Source: Sphaerospermopsis torques-reginae ITEP-024
Lineage (GTDB): Bacteria > Cyanobacteriota > Cyanobacteriia > Cyanobacteriales > Nostocaceae
Assembly: GCF_019598945.1 (NCBI RefSeq)
Contig: NZ_CP080598.1
Coordinates: forward strand, 3,224,001 to 3,288,000
Reading direction: 5' to 3'
DNA: 64,000 bases
The position numbers and the translations under genes are program-made. The notes under the pieces were generated by a model. That model searched no databases. It saw nothing but the letters and a program-made list of their open reading frames with translations, and was not told where the DNA came from. The stretch's first letter is position 1. Each line of letters opens with the position of its first letter. Positions 18,132 to 27,881 of this stretch are shown here, one piece after another.

Positions 18132-18259
18132 GGTTTAATCTCCTGAAAATTATATGGTTTTTGGATAAGATATATCATCATTATAACATTGATAATATGT
18201 TTGATAGTCCAATTGATTAACTTTCGTGTGACTGTGAATTGATAGAAATCAAAATATTT

Positions 18260-20926
18260 CTATACAGCACCTTTTTTGATCATTTCAAATCCATAAACAT
18301 AGATATCAGCAACTTTATATCTTTTTTCTCTTTCTCGCCATGCAATCACACCAATTTCATTTAAAAAAGAAGCAAATTCTTCAAATTCTGCTATATTTTG
18401 TGCTGATTTTTCCCATAGAGTAGATAATTCTTCTTTAGCTAAAAAAGCTGATTGTTGTTTGAGAGAATCAAAAAATCGAGTAAGATGAGGATATTCTTCT
18501 TTAATTTCATCACATCGTTGTTTTGAGGCTTTCTGCAATCCAATTTCTAAAGACTTACTGCGTAATAAACGATCTGTTGGTGTTTGAATTGATGATTTAC
18601 CTTGATAACTTAATTCTTGCTCTTTTGCACCTGCTAATAAAATGCTTAAACTGCGAGGAAAGGTAGTACCACTAGAATCGGTTAATCTTGCATGAACCCA
18701 TCGAGATACATATTTAGCTTTGTCTCCTTTTCTCCGACGACTTCCCCAAAGTAATTCTAAGGCTTTATCAATTATTTCTTCACTAGCTTGATCTATACTT
18801 TCCACAGCAATAGGAGAAAACCTATCTACCAAATTCTTAAAATCAGGTGATTGTATTACTTGACGCAAAGCTAGTCTTAAAAAATCAACCCTATTCCATT
18901 GTAAAATCAGATCACGTCCAGTAAAATGACTCTTATTATCAAAAATTAAACGATTCCATATATCCTCTCTCAAGAAAATTTTAAATCTAATTTCTGTTAA
19001 TCTGTTAGCATCACAAGATTGAACTAACTGGAATAATCCCGATAATGCAGATTGTCTTACTTCTCCCGCTTCAGAAAAATCTTCATCTAAATCATCATAA
19101 AGAAACCAAATTTTCTGAGATTTATTTTTATATTCTTCATGAAGAATAATGTTGATAGCATCTTTAACTATCAGCCGTAGTTCAGATGTAGATAATTCTA
19201 ACAAAGCATTAGTATTTTCAGCTTGCCATAGTTCTGGATGTAGATTATTAAAAAGTGATTTGATAGGAGTAAATTTTTCGCCTTTCTTTCCTTTAGGGAA
19301 GGTAAATAAATTTTCTTGATAACATCTGAGTAATAAATAAGCTCGCCAAAATGCTTCCCAAGTGCCACTATTTTCCTGTAAACGCTGATGAATAATCTGA
19401 AAGTCATCACGAGATGGACGACTTTCTTTAAATCTACCATGTGCTGATATAAATATAGTGTTATCTAATCTACCACGAGCTAGTTTTTTAGCAAAATTTT
19501 CATGTTTAAGAAATAGCCAGTATAATGCAGTTTTACCTGTTCCTTTTCTGCCTCTAATTAAACAAGTTGCATTATCCAAAAATTTATCAAAATCATTTGT
19601 ACGCTGAAATAGTAAGCTTAAATCCTGTCTTTGATCCGCAGCATTTACTTCAGGAAAGTGTAAACTTTCAATAATTTTCCAGCGTGTTTCTGAATTGGTT
19701 AAAATATTTGTTCTTTCAATTTCGTCGGTTTCTTCATCAATCAAATTGACAATTTTATTATAGTAATCTAATAAAGCCCTGACAGGGTAATTATCAGCTA
19801 AAGCAATAGGTTGAAGATAGGGAATTACTAAAAGTTCTAATATTTCTGTTTGTTCATTATCTTCTATTTCAGATTCTTCATCTATGGCTATTTTTATTTC
19901 ATTTACAAACGATTGATAAATTTCATTTACTTTATCAAGTTTTGTAACGTCCGGAACAGCAGAGAATACAAAGTTGATGGATAGATTTTCTAAGGTATTT
20001 AGTGAATTTAATAGTAATTTTATACCTTGTTTATTTTGTTCATTAGGGAAAAGAAATATAATTGCTTTATCAGCAGCTTGAATTAAAGATAAAGCACCCC
20101 ATTGATTAATTCCAGTGCGAGAATCAATTAATATAACATCAGGTTTTAACTGTTCATAAATCTCTCGTTTGAAAACAGACCATAAATTTTCATTACCATC
20201 AATAACAGTGGTAGCATGAAGATCATCAACTTTAGAAATATAGTCAAGACTCAAACAACCAGCAGGAACAACAAATAATCTTCCCGTAGCATTTGGTATT
20301 CTCACTTCACCAAATATGTGAGTAATTAAAATACTTGGATCTACGCCTTCTGGTAAATAGGAACGCTCATAAAAATAGTCAACAATTCCATATTTTGGCT
20401 GTGGGTTGAGATTAAATGCTGTACTTAATCCTGGTGCTTCTAAATCTAAATCTACAGCTACAACTTTACGTCCTCTTAATGCTAAAATCCAAGCCACATG
20501 AGTTAATGCTGTAGTGCGTCCTACTCCACCTTTAAAAGAATAAAATGTAACTGTTCTAGGTAAACTAGGTTGACGTTGAGGAAAATTTAATTGATTTTGT
20601 GGGTTTGCTGCTTGAATGGCTAAATCTTGCCAGGTTTGGATTAAAGTTATATCAGAAATTTCTGGCGGTGAAATATTAAGTGAATCTGCTTCTTGAGGTG
20701 TATATAGAGATAGAAAACCAGGAGATAAATGAGGAACTTGTGATTTAAGTAAATTAAAAATTTGTTCTTTACGCTGGGGAATAGATAAACTCAAAAAAGC
20801 ATTACTGACAATAGTTAAATTTAATAAGCCTGATGTAGAAATATTGATATCAACCCATTCCTGGGAGTTATGTACATATTGATTTACGATTTCCTGCTTG
20901 AGTAAAAACTGCCAATTTTCCTGCAT
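18260..20926 (-). CDS. KGGVGR-type ParA-like domain fused to a second P-loop ATPase
   Basis: An 888-residue two-ATPase protein. Residues 1-110 form an N-terminal domain of unknown fold. A ParA/MinD-like domain follows with a Walker A variant FYSFKGGVGRTTALTH near residue 132, in which Arg replaces the usual signature-completing Lys, then AVDLDLEAPG and VILIDSRTG. A second P-loop, LIRGRKGTGKTALYW, lies near residue 455, with acidic Walker B IWFLYDDLDED near 612; the remainder resembles an NTPase with a helical C-terminus. Such fused regulators are common in bacterial conflict systems. It begins 12 bp after a HEPN-like gene, so the two probably work together. Confidence 0.75.
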   Translation of the reverse strand: MQENWQFLLKQEIVNQYVHNSQEWVDINISTSGLLNLTIVSNAFLSLSIPQRKEQIFNLLKSQVPHLSPGFLSLYTPQEADSLNISPPEISDITLIQTWQDLAIQAANPQNQLNFPQRQPSLPRTVTFYSFKGGVGRTTALTHVAWILALRGRKVVAVDLDLEAPGLSTAFNLNPQPKYGIVDYFYERSYLPEGVDPSILITHIFGEVRIPNATGRLFVVPAGCLSLDYISKVDDLHATTVIDGNENLWSVFKREIYEQLKPDVILIDSRTGINQWGALSLIQAADKAIIFLFPNEQNKQGIKLLLNSLNTLENLSINFVFSAVPDVTKLDKVNEIYQSFVNEIKIAIDEESEIEDNEQTEILELLVIPYLQPIALADNYPVRALLDYYNKIVNLIDEETDEIERTNILTNSETRWKIIESLHFPEVNAADQRQDLSLLFQRTNDFDKFLDNATCLIRGRKGTGKTALYWLFLKHENFAKKLARGRLDNTIFISAHGRFKESRPSRDDFQIIHQRLQENSGTWEAFWRAYLLLRCYQENLFTFPKGKKGEKFTPIKSLFNNLHPELWQAENTNALLELSTSELRLIVKDAINIILHEEYKNKSQKIWFLYDDLDEDFSEAGEVRQSALSGLFQLVQSCDANRLTEIRFKIFLREDIWNRLIFDNKSHFTGRDLILQWNRVDFLRLALRQVIQSPDFKNLVDRFSPIAVESIDQASEEIIDKALELLWGSRRRKGDKAKYVSRWVHARLTDSSGTTFPRSLSILLAGAKEQELSYQGKSSIQTPTDRLLRSKSLEIGLQKASKQRCDEIKEEYPHLTRFFDSLKQQSAFLAKEELSTLWEKSAQNIAEFEEFASFLNEIGVIAWREREKRYKVADIYVYGFEMIKKGAV

Positions 20927-20938
20927 TTCATCACCTCT

Positions 20939-21349
20939 TTAAAGTTGAGTAATTTGCTTATGTAACCAAGTTATGAGACTCTGATAGGCATATAACCAGT
21001 CTTTGTAATTTTGCTCATTTAGAGCTTCAGGCTTTAGACTAGAATAACGCATATCTATAAAATGTTGCCCTATTGGATTCTCGACTTGATATAACCATTT
21101 TCTCACTTGTAAATTATTATCAACTCTACATTTAAGTTTATTGTGTTTTTTTAGAAGCTCTGTATAGCTATGTGTGATTAAAGTCTGATTTGCACCTCCA
21201 GGTAGAGTATTACAAATAATTGCTTTTAATAAACACTCAATGGTAATACCTCCAAAGTGCATAGCGGCTACTCTTCTTTCCAATTCCTTTCTATATAGTA
21301 TCTCAGTATCAGTATGGCGTTCAAAAAAAGCTGCTTGGTAATCTTCCAT
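20939..21349 (-). CDS. HEPN-like protein, partner of KGGVGR ATPase
   Basis: The 136-residue helical protein shows a HEPN-like pattern: the helix AAMHFGGITIECLLKAII near residue 28 (compare the AxYxAxxAxECxLKALI type), then THSYTELLK near 59 and a late DMRYSSLKP near 97, matching the HxLxxLL and RYP positions of many HEPN domains. HEPN proteins are often RNases or nucleotidyl-transferase partners in toxin-antitoxin and defence systems. It is first in the two-gene unit with the large ATPase. Function is an inference; the catalytic RxxxxH motif is not certain. Confidence 0.6.
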   Translation of the reverse strand: MEDYQAAFFERHTDTEILYRKELERRVAAMHFGGITIECLLKAIICNTLPGGANQTLITHSYTELLKKHNKLKCRVDNNLQVRKWLYQVENPIGQHFIDMRYSSLKPEALNEQNYKDWLYAYQSLITWLHKQITQL

Positions 21350-21468
21350 ACCTAATTAAACTCAAAATTTAAGCTTGATCAGTATATTCTTAAAACAAGA
21401 TTTTACGATAAATTGCTTATTTATTCTTAGTTTCCTCCTCTCTGCGTCCTCTGCGCCTCTGCGTGACA

Positions 21469-21502
21469 TAAAAAAAACAGCCGCCCCCCAACGGAAGCGG
21501 CC
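21469..21502 (-). terminator. Rho-independent terminator of groEL
   Basis: On the minus strand GCCGC (21497-21501) pairs with GCGGC (21480-21484), with a 12-base loop, and is followed by a run of T (A-run at 21471-21478 on the plus strand). It lies about 24 bp after the groEL stop codon. Confidence 0.75.
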
Positions 21503-21525
21503 ATCATTCAAACTAGAAACCGATA

Positions 21526-23214
<1,689 letters not shown>

Positions 23215-23245
23215 TCAGTTTTGAGGTGGGGTGTGATTTGATATC

Positions 23246-23282
23246 AATCCAAAATCCAAAATCCAAAATCCAAAATCCAAAT
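23246..23282. repeat. CCAAAAT heptamer repeat between groES and groEL
   Basis: Five tandem AATCCAA/CCAAAAT units fill part of the groES-groEL gap. Both genes are still likely in one transcript. Confidence 0.8.
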
Positions 23283-23325
23283 TTTGACTTTTGACCTTTG
23301 AATTGTTTGACCCCTCATCACTCAA

Positions 23326-23637
23326 TTAGCTGACTACTGCTAGAATGTCTTTCTCAGAAAGCAATACATATTCGTCAGTGCCGAGCTTAACGTCAGTGCC
23401 AGCGTACTTGGAGTACAGCACTTTATCACCGACTTTAATTTCCAATTCTTGACGGCTACCGTCATCATTCCGCTTGCCAGGTCCAAGGGCTACTACTTCA
23501 CCAACTTGGGGTTTTTCCTTAGCGGTGTCGGGCAAATACAAACCACCTGCGGTCTTTTCTTCAGCGGCGGTCACTTTCACAAAAACGCGATCGCCTAAAG
23601 GTTTAACTGTGGATACGCTTAGAGATACAGCTGCCAT
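23326..23637 (-). CDS. groS: Co-chaperonin GroES (10 kDa)
   Basis: The 103-residue protein starts [21 protein letters not shown], the standard cyanobacterial GroES N-terminus, and has the mobile loop [12 protein letters not shown] and the end [16 protein letters not shown] take the ATG at 23637 rather than a longer frame start because it matches the family and lies just after the CIRCE operator. It caps GroEL during the folding cycle. Confidence 0.97.
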   Translation of the reverse strand: MAAVSLSVSTVKPLGDRVFVKVTAAEEKTAGGLYLPDTAKEKPQVGEVVALGPGKRNDDGSRQELEIKVGDKVLYSKYAGTDVKLGTDEYVLLSEKDILAVVS

Positions 23638-23654
23638 AATTTTTTTCTCCAGAG

Positions 23655-23681
23655 TTAGCACTCTCAACTCCTGAGTGCTAA
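23655..23681 (-). promoter_or_regulatory. CIRCE operator (HrcA site) of groESL
   Basis: A perfect CIRCE element, TTAGCACTC - nine bases - GAGTGCTAA, lies 17 bp before the groES start codon. It is the binding site for the heat-shock repressor HrcA, so the operon should be derepressed on heat stress. Confidence 0.95.
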
Positions 23682-23739
23682 TCTACCGAAAATCAACAAC
23701 AAATGGCAACAATCTTTTCTGTACGGGTTTCCGAACAGG

Positions 23740-23872
23740 TGACTGGGGACTGGGGACTGGGGACTGGGGACTGGGGACTGGGGAAGATGAATAACCTAAT
23801 TACCAATTACCAATCACCAATTACCAATTACCAATTACCAATCACCAATCACCAGTCACCAGAGCATAAATA
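23740..23872. repeat. GGGGACT and CCAATTA tandem heptamers
   Basis: Five GGGGACT units (23746-23780) are followed by about ten ATTACCA/ATCACCA units. They are in opposite reading sense (purine-rich then CA-rich), so the block can fold back on itself in part. Confidence 0.85.
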
Positions 23873-25026
23873 CCTAATTGTTTTAGTTGTCGGGTTCTGT
23901 TGCGTAGGTAGTGAATATTTTTATATGGACAACTTTATTTCCAAACCTGGGAAATTGTTATAGAACTGTAAACAGGGAGCCGCTGAATGAGTAACAATAC
24001 AGTGAGTTAACACCGCCATCCAAACAGCCATCCAATCCCCAGAACTACTAAAGCTGTGGAACTTCAAGCCCTAAGTAATATGTGGACGCGCTAAGATTGG
24101 CTTTCTTTTTCCTCCACAGGTTTCTGCTGGTTCTTACCAAACAGATACTCTGGGCTAAAAACCTCCTAGCTATGTCATCTGGGAATGCTGGAAACTGTGA
24201 CTCAAAGTGTGGACATCTCAACCATCGTGTGAGATTCTTCTTATTTGCATCTTCTAAACCTCAACCAACCGCTTGCGTATTTGTTGTTCTAGATAGATAA
24301 TGGGAGTTTACCCAGATGCGGTTTGGTATTACACAAATTAATTGATTTATAGTCATATATAGGCTATAACAGGCATAAATAAACCATTTTTACGCCTTCA
24401 TAGTCAATGATATAAATCAATAGTTTTGGTGAAATTCCACAACATGACACCCTAGCCCTGGTAAGACACTGAGCACAAGTCCAAGCCTGTTTTTTTATTT
24501 CCCAGTCAAAATTAATTGAGGGAGATAATCAAACAATTAGGCAGGTGATGTAAATTAAGTAGTCCCGACAGCTATTAGCCAAGGGATAGATAGTATGTAG
24601 TTCACCCTGTTAGGTAAAACCTCACAAAATAAAACCTGAGATATTTGTCTATGGTTTTATGAACTATATTCAAAAAGCCGGAAGTCATTGAGCGGACGAT
24701 CGCAGAACACTTAATTGGCATCTATGGAAATGTAAGCATAAGCCTTTTTCAACCATTTTTTGCCAGGAACTTCCTTCGTTTCTTGTGAACCTCTAGAGGC
24801 TTAACATTCAAAAAAGGATATAGCGGAGCAACAGTTAACAAATGAAAGTGCGGGTGAGTTGTCAGTTAGGGTGATCTTCAGCTAAATACTGAACCTGTCA
24901 ACCAGACGGATTATGATTTAATCAGGTTTTTTAGCCCGTTGCTTTCAAAAGAATATATAATAGCGCATTATAAATACTATTGCTCTCCGTATCCTTACTA
25001 GACTTTTGCTATTAAGTTACTAGTAG

Positions 25027-25188
25027 TATGTTAAGAGTGACCACCACTTTCACAACCACAAACAACCAAGGCAAGTTGAGTGGGAAAAACAGTACGTGCG
25101 GCCAGCGCGGAATTTACGCCTGTGGACAAGGACCCGGTGACGGGCTTGGTGGAAGCAGGAAGCAAACAACAAAATGTTCCAGGTTCTA
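25027..25188 (+). CDS. Possible small ORF (53 aa), uncertain
   Basis: A short frame, starting MLRVTTTFTTTNNQGKLSG and continuing with two Cys and a Gly-rich GQGPGDGLGGSRK part, lies 132 bp before the response regulator gene. It has no clear ribosome binding site and I recognise no family. It sits in the GC-richer part of the gap, where overlapping minus-strand frames also exist, so it may be a structured leader rather than a gene. Confidence 0.2.
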
Positions 25189-25320
25189 GGGTGTATTTGC
25201 TTATGCCCATGCCATGAACAATTTTTGTCAGGTTTGTTTTGCACAACATCTCACATAATCCACCAAAGAGGATAACTATTCAAGACCTTGATGGATTGAA
25301 GCGCGACAAGTGCCACTGCT

Positions 25321-25968
25321 ATGAAAGAGTCCAGCATGAAAGATCACAAACGACTTCTATTAATTGATGATGACCCTAACCTCATCTTGCTGGTGAAGGA
25401 TTACTTAGAATTCCGGGGCTACGAAGTCATCACGGCGGAAAATGGACAGGAAGCTCTGGAAATATTAGAACATGAAGTTCCAGACATGATCATCTGTGAC
25501 GTGATGATGCCGGAAATGGACGGGTACACTTTTGTCGAACAAGTCCGGCAAACTGAACGCACTAGCTGGATACCTGTTCTCTTCCTGTCCGCTAAGGGGC
25601 AAAGTGCAGACCGAGTTAAAGGTCTGAATAAAGGTGCTGACGTATATATGGTCAAGCCTTTTGAACCAGAAGAACTCGTAGCACAAGTAGAATCTTCACT
25701 CAAGCAAACTATCCGTTGGAAAGAACATCAAACTAAGGGAGGGGAAAACGGTTCCCGTATCCAAGTTCCCTTTGATGTCCAGTTAACTCCCACAGAACTG
25801 AAAGTGGTTCAGTTTGTGGCTAGGGGTTTAGCTAACCGGGAAATCGCTGAAGAACTAAATGTTAGTCAGCGTACTGTTGAAAGCCATGTTTCCAATATGT
25901 TGGGTAAAACCAATCTCCACAACCGTACTGAGTTAGCACGGTGGGCGATTGAAAATCAAATGGCTTAA
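25321..25968 (+). CDS. NarL/LuxR-family response regulator (Ycf29-like)
   Basis: The 215-residue protein has a CheY-like receiver (acid pocket D16-D17, phospho-acceptor D60 in MIICDVMMPEMDG, conserved K112 in VKPFEP) and a LuxR-type helix-turn-helix near residues 155-210 (LTPTELKVVQFVARGLANRE and NVSQRTVESHVSNML). It is a DNA-binding output protein of a two-component system. Overall it resembles the cyanobacterial/plastid Ycf29 regulators, which I state with moderate certainty. No histidine kinase gene is adjacent. A strong hairpin follows downstream. Confidence 0.88.
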   Translation: MKESSMKDHKRLLLIDDDPNLILLVKDYLEFRGYEVITAENGQEALEILEHEVPDMIICDVMMPEMDGYTFVEQVRQTERTSWIPVLFLSAKGQSADRVKGLNKGADVYMVKPFEPEELVAQVESSLKQTIRWKEHQTKGGENGSRIQVPFDVQLTPTELKVVQFVARGLANREIAEELNVSQRTVESHVSNMLGKTNLHNRTELARWAIENQMA

Positions 25969-26070
25969 ATGTTCCGCTGATTTGGTGAAGGTTTGAGTTT
26001 TGAGTTAAAAAATCATAACTCAAAGCTCAAATTCTTTATTTGATCTTGACTTTAGTTTGATAGCCAGTAA

Positions 26071-26128
26071 AAAACATGAATTGTGAAGCATACAGATTTT
26101 TCAATTCCAGCTTCATAATTCATGTTTT
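26071..26128 (+). terminator. Long hairpin downstream of the response regulator
   Basis: AAAACATGAATTGTGAAGC (26071-26089) and GCTTCATAATTCATGTTTT (26110-26128) form a 19-base stem with one wobble pair and a 20-base loop. It ends in T-rich DNA and is about 100 bp past the stop codon, so it may end or stabilise the transcript. Confidence 0.6.
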
Positions 26129-26198
26129 ATGATACTTTCCTCAATTGCTATCTTCCAACCCAGATATCACCTAAAATTATTTATACAGGCTAATTATA

Positions 26199-26338
26199 GG
26201 GACTGGTGATTGGTGATTGGTGACTGGTGATTGGTGACTGGTGACTGGGGAAGCAGGGGAAGAATATTAACTTTTGCCTTCTGCCTTCTGCCTCCTGCCT
26301 CTTGCCTTTTGCCTTCTGTTCCCTGTTCCCTGTTCCCT
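26199..26338. repeat. Tandem heptamers (GGTGACT, TGCCTTC, CTGTTCC)
   Basis: Three successive families of 7-bp tandem units: GGTGATT/GGTGACT (26199-26247), CTGCCTT-type (26274-26315) and CTGTTCC (26317-26338). Confidence 0.8.
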
Positions 26339-26346
26339 ACTCAGAT

Positions 26347-26683
26347 ATTTATTTGTAATCAATCCTTTGATTTATTGTCAATACCTTAGCCAAAAAAAGA
26401 GCCTTGATAATTTCCGGCAAAACTGGCAAAAATAAGCATACATGAGCGTTTTGATTAAAAGGTAGTTTAGAATCACCAAACCCTTATCCTACGGTCAATA
26501 CATTAAAAAACCCTTGTGGTAAACCTTAAAGGAATTTTTAGTAGTGATTGTTTTTGCCAAGTCTCAGATAAATGGGAGTTAATGGTTAAAGCATCATCAT
26601 CTCACCCTCGTAAATTGGCTAAGGTATTGTTATTGTATAATTAATTATGTAGCTTGCTGATCAAATATGCAAGATACCCTAAC
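26347..26683. repeat. Left copy of a 79-bp direct repeat (split by the MITE)
   Basis: Positions 26347-26378 (32 bases) plus 26637-26683 (47 bases) match the uninterrupted copy at 27588-27666, with two mismatches in the second part. Both copies have the same orientation and flank xisI and hicAB. Confidence 0.85.
26379..26629. mobile_element. 251-bp MITE with 15-bp terminal inverted repeats and 7-bp target duplication
   Basis: The ends are CAATACCTTAGCCAA (26379-26393) and its exact reverse complement TTGGCTAAGGTATTG (26615-26629). TTATTGT flanks it on both sides (26372-26378 and 26630-26636). The interior has no coding frame, so it is non-autonomous. The same flanking sequence without the insert, and with one TTATTGT, is found at 27588-27666. 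This empty site shows directly what was inserted. I cannot name the parental transposase. Confidence 0.9.
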
Positions 26684-26708
26684 TATTTTAATGTAAAATC
26701 CATATCCC

Positions 26709-26758
26709 GACTGGGAATGAATTCCCAGTCTGATAGCAAAAGTCATCTAAAGATGACT
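26709..26758. repeat. Two consecutive perfect palindromes upstream of xisI
   Basis: GACTGGGAAT (26709-26718) / ATTCCCAGTC (26721-26730) with a two-base centre, then AGTCATCT / AGATGACT (26741-26758) with a two-base centre. The first belongs to the TTCCCAGTCT palindrome family seen again at 57662. They lie 45 to 95 bp before the xisI start, in its likely leader. Confidence 0.7.
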
Positions 26759-26802
26759 AAATAACCAAAAAATTTTTAACTTTTATCCCAGGAGATTGTT
26801 TT

Positions 26803-27132
26803 ATGGAAAGAATAAATTACTCGCAAATTATTCAAGATATTTTAAGCAATCATTCCAGAAATGATATCGCTAATGGTACAGAAATTCAATTGCTTTTTGA
26901 TACCCAACGTCATCATTATCAAGTATTAAATATTGGTTGGAAACAACAAATTAGAACTTATGGGGTGATCATTCATGTTGATATTAAAGATGATAAAATC
27001 TGGATACAAAGAGATGGTACAGAAGTTGGTGTTGCTAATGAATTAACGGCTGCTGGTGTCCCTAAAGAAGATATTGTTTTAGGATTTCATGCTCCTTATA
27101 AACGGCAATTTACAGGTTTTGCAGTGGGATAA
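26803..27132 (+). CDS. xisI: XisI family protein
   Basis: The 109-residue protein matches XisI, named for the fdxN-element excision controlling factor of heterocystous cyanobacteria. Typical blocks are ERINYSQIIQDIL at the start, DTQRHHYQVLNIGW, the HVDIKDDKIWIQRDGTEVG block and GFHAPYKRQFTGFA at the end. AGGAGA precedes the ATG. XisI genes are usually paired with xisH upstream; no xisH is present here. It sits between two direct repeats with hicAB and is probably a free-standing accessory copy. Biochemical function of the family is not known. Confidence 0.88.
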   Translation: MERINYSQIIQDILSNHSRNDIANGTEIQLLFDTQRHHYQVLNIGWKQQIRTYGVIIHVDIKDDKIWIQRDGTEVGVANELTAAGVPKEDIVLGFHAPYKRQFTGFAVG

Positions 27133-27177
27133 TAAATACTTTGAGTAAACTATCAATTGATGTCAGGAATTTACTAC

Positions 27178-27390
27178 TTAAATTAAAACCTCAACTTCTT
27201 GGGCGATACTTGTAGGTTGAGGAATTGGTAAACCTGACTCTATTAAACCTTCTATATGAAATTCTATGGACTCTACAATTAGTTGTTGAACTTCTGCTAA
27301 TGTTTCAGCCACAGCTATACAACCGGGTAAGTCGGGAACATAAGCCCCATAACTGGTATTTCCTTTTTCAATTACTACTGTATAACGCAT
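27178..27390 (-). CDS. hicB: HicB-family antitoxin
   Basis: The 70-residue protein begins MRYTVVIEKGNTSYGAYVPD and includes LPGCIAVAETLAEVQQLI, the partial RNase H-like fold of HicB antitoxins. The start is taken at 27390, where the ATG overlaps the hicA stop codon (TAATG). It neutralises HicA and may repress the operon. Confidence 0.9.
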   Translation of the reverse strand: MRYTVVIEKGNTSYGAYVPDLPGCIAVAETLAEVQQLIVESIEFHIEGLIESGLPIPQPTSIAQEVEVLI

Positions 27391-27581
27391 TATTCTTCCT
27401 CCAATTGTGCTTGTTTCCATATACTTTTTATTGTACCAATGGGTACATCAATATTAGGTTTACCGGAAACTGTAACAGTACCAAGTTTATGAGGATGTTT
27501 AAACTGTCGGTGACTTCCTCTTGTTCTGGCTAAATACCAACCATCAGCTTCTAGTCGCTGAATTACTGCTCTTACTTTCAT
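27390..27581 (-). CDS. hicA: HicA-family mRNA interferase toxin
   Basis: A 63-residue dsRBD-fold toxin: KVRAVIQRLEADGWYLART followed by RGSHRQFKHPH, which carries the catalytic His of HicA, and a VPIGTIKSIWKQA end. It is the upstream gene of hicAB and stands within the direct-repeat-flanked segment. HicA cleaves mRNA and tmRNA in ribosome-dependent or -independent ways. Confidence 0.9.
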   Translation of the reverse strand: MKVRAVIQRLEADGWYLARTRGSHRQFKHPHKLGTVTVSGKPNIDVPIGTIKSIWKQAQLEEE

Positions 27582-27587
27582 AGTAAC

Positions 27588-27666
27588 ATTTATTTGTAAT
27601 CAATCCTTTGATTTATTGTATAATTAATTATGTAGCTTGCTGATAAAATATACAAGATACCCTAAC
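27588..27666. repeat. Right copy of the 79-bp direct repeat (empty MITE site)
   Basis: It reads ATTTATTTGTAATCAATCC onward through TTATTGT and ATAATTAATTATGTAGCTTG in one piece. It matches the MITE-split copy at 26347-26683 and gives the pre-insertion sequence. Confidence 0.88.
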
Positions 27667-27881
27667 GATCAATTGATGTTAAAAATCGGGGATCTTTTCG
27701 TGGGGTTTAAGATCCCTGACTTCTAGCATGAATTAATCATTTATGAATAAGATTGAAAACAGAAGTCGGGGATCTAGGATTTGAAGTTGCGATAATTTAA
27801 ACCAGAGAAATGGGAAGAAGATAATGCAAATTAATCCTCCTATTGCCAAAGAATTTTTTGCCGTCTATGCTAATATTCTAT

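Larger units (their letters stand above)
23682..25320. other. Long gene-poor region upstream of the response regulator
   Basis: About 1.6 kb with no gene I can support. The first 190 bp is tandem GGGGACT and CCAATTA heptamers (23740-23872). Short frames at 23703-23963 (reads through the repeats) and 24082-24300 lack ribosome sites and family-like content. No tRNA, RNase P, tmRNA or SRP RNA signature was found. An AACAGGCTTGGACTT-type T-tailed element at 24480-24500 might be a terminator of an unknown small RNA. The part from about 25020 to 25260 is more GC-rich than its surroundings. Confidence 0.5.

Noticed and set aside
23703-23963. 86-residue frame on the plus strand
   Set aside because: It is read through GGGGACT and CCAATTA heptamers (long runs of GDWGLGT and TNYQLPI-type residues) and has no ribosome site.
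24082-24300. 72-residue frame upstream of the response regulator
   Set aside because: No family signal, no ribosome site and odd composition. Probably chance.
25031-25249. Two overlapping minus-strand frames (72 and 64 residues)
   Set aside because: They overlap each other and a plus-strand frame in GC-richer DNA; no recognisable content.
23682-25320. Search for tRNA, rnpB, tmRNA or SRP RNA in the long gap
   Set aside because: None of the diagnostic conserved cores was found by eye.
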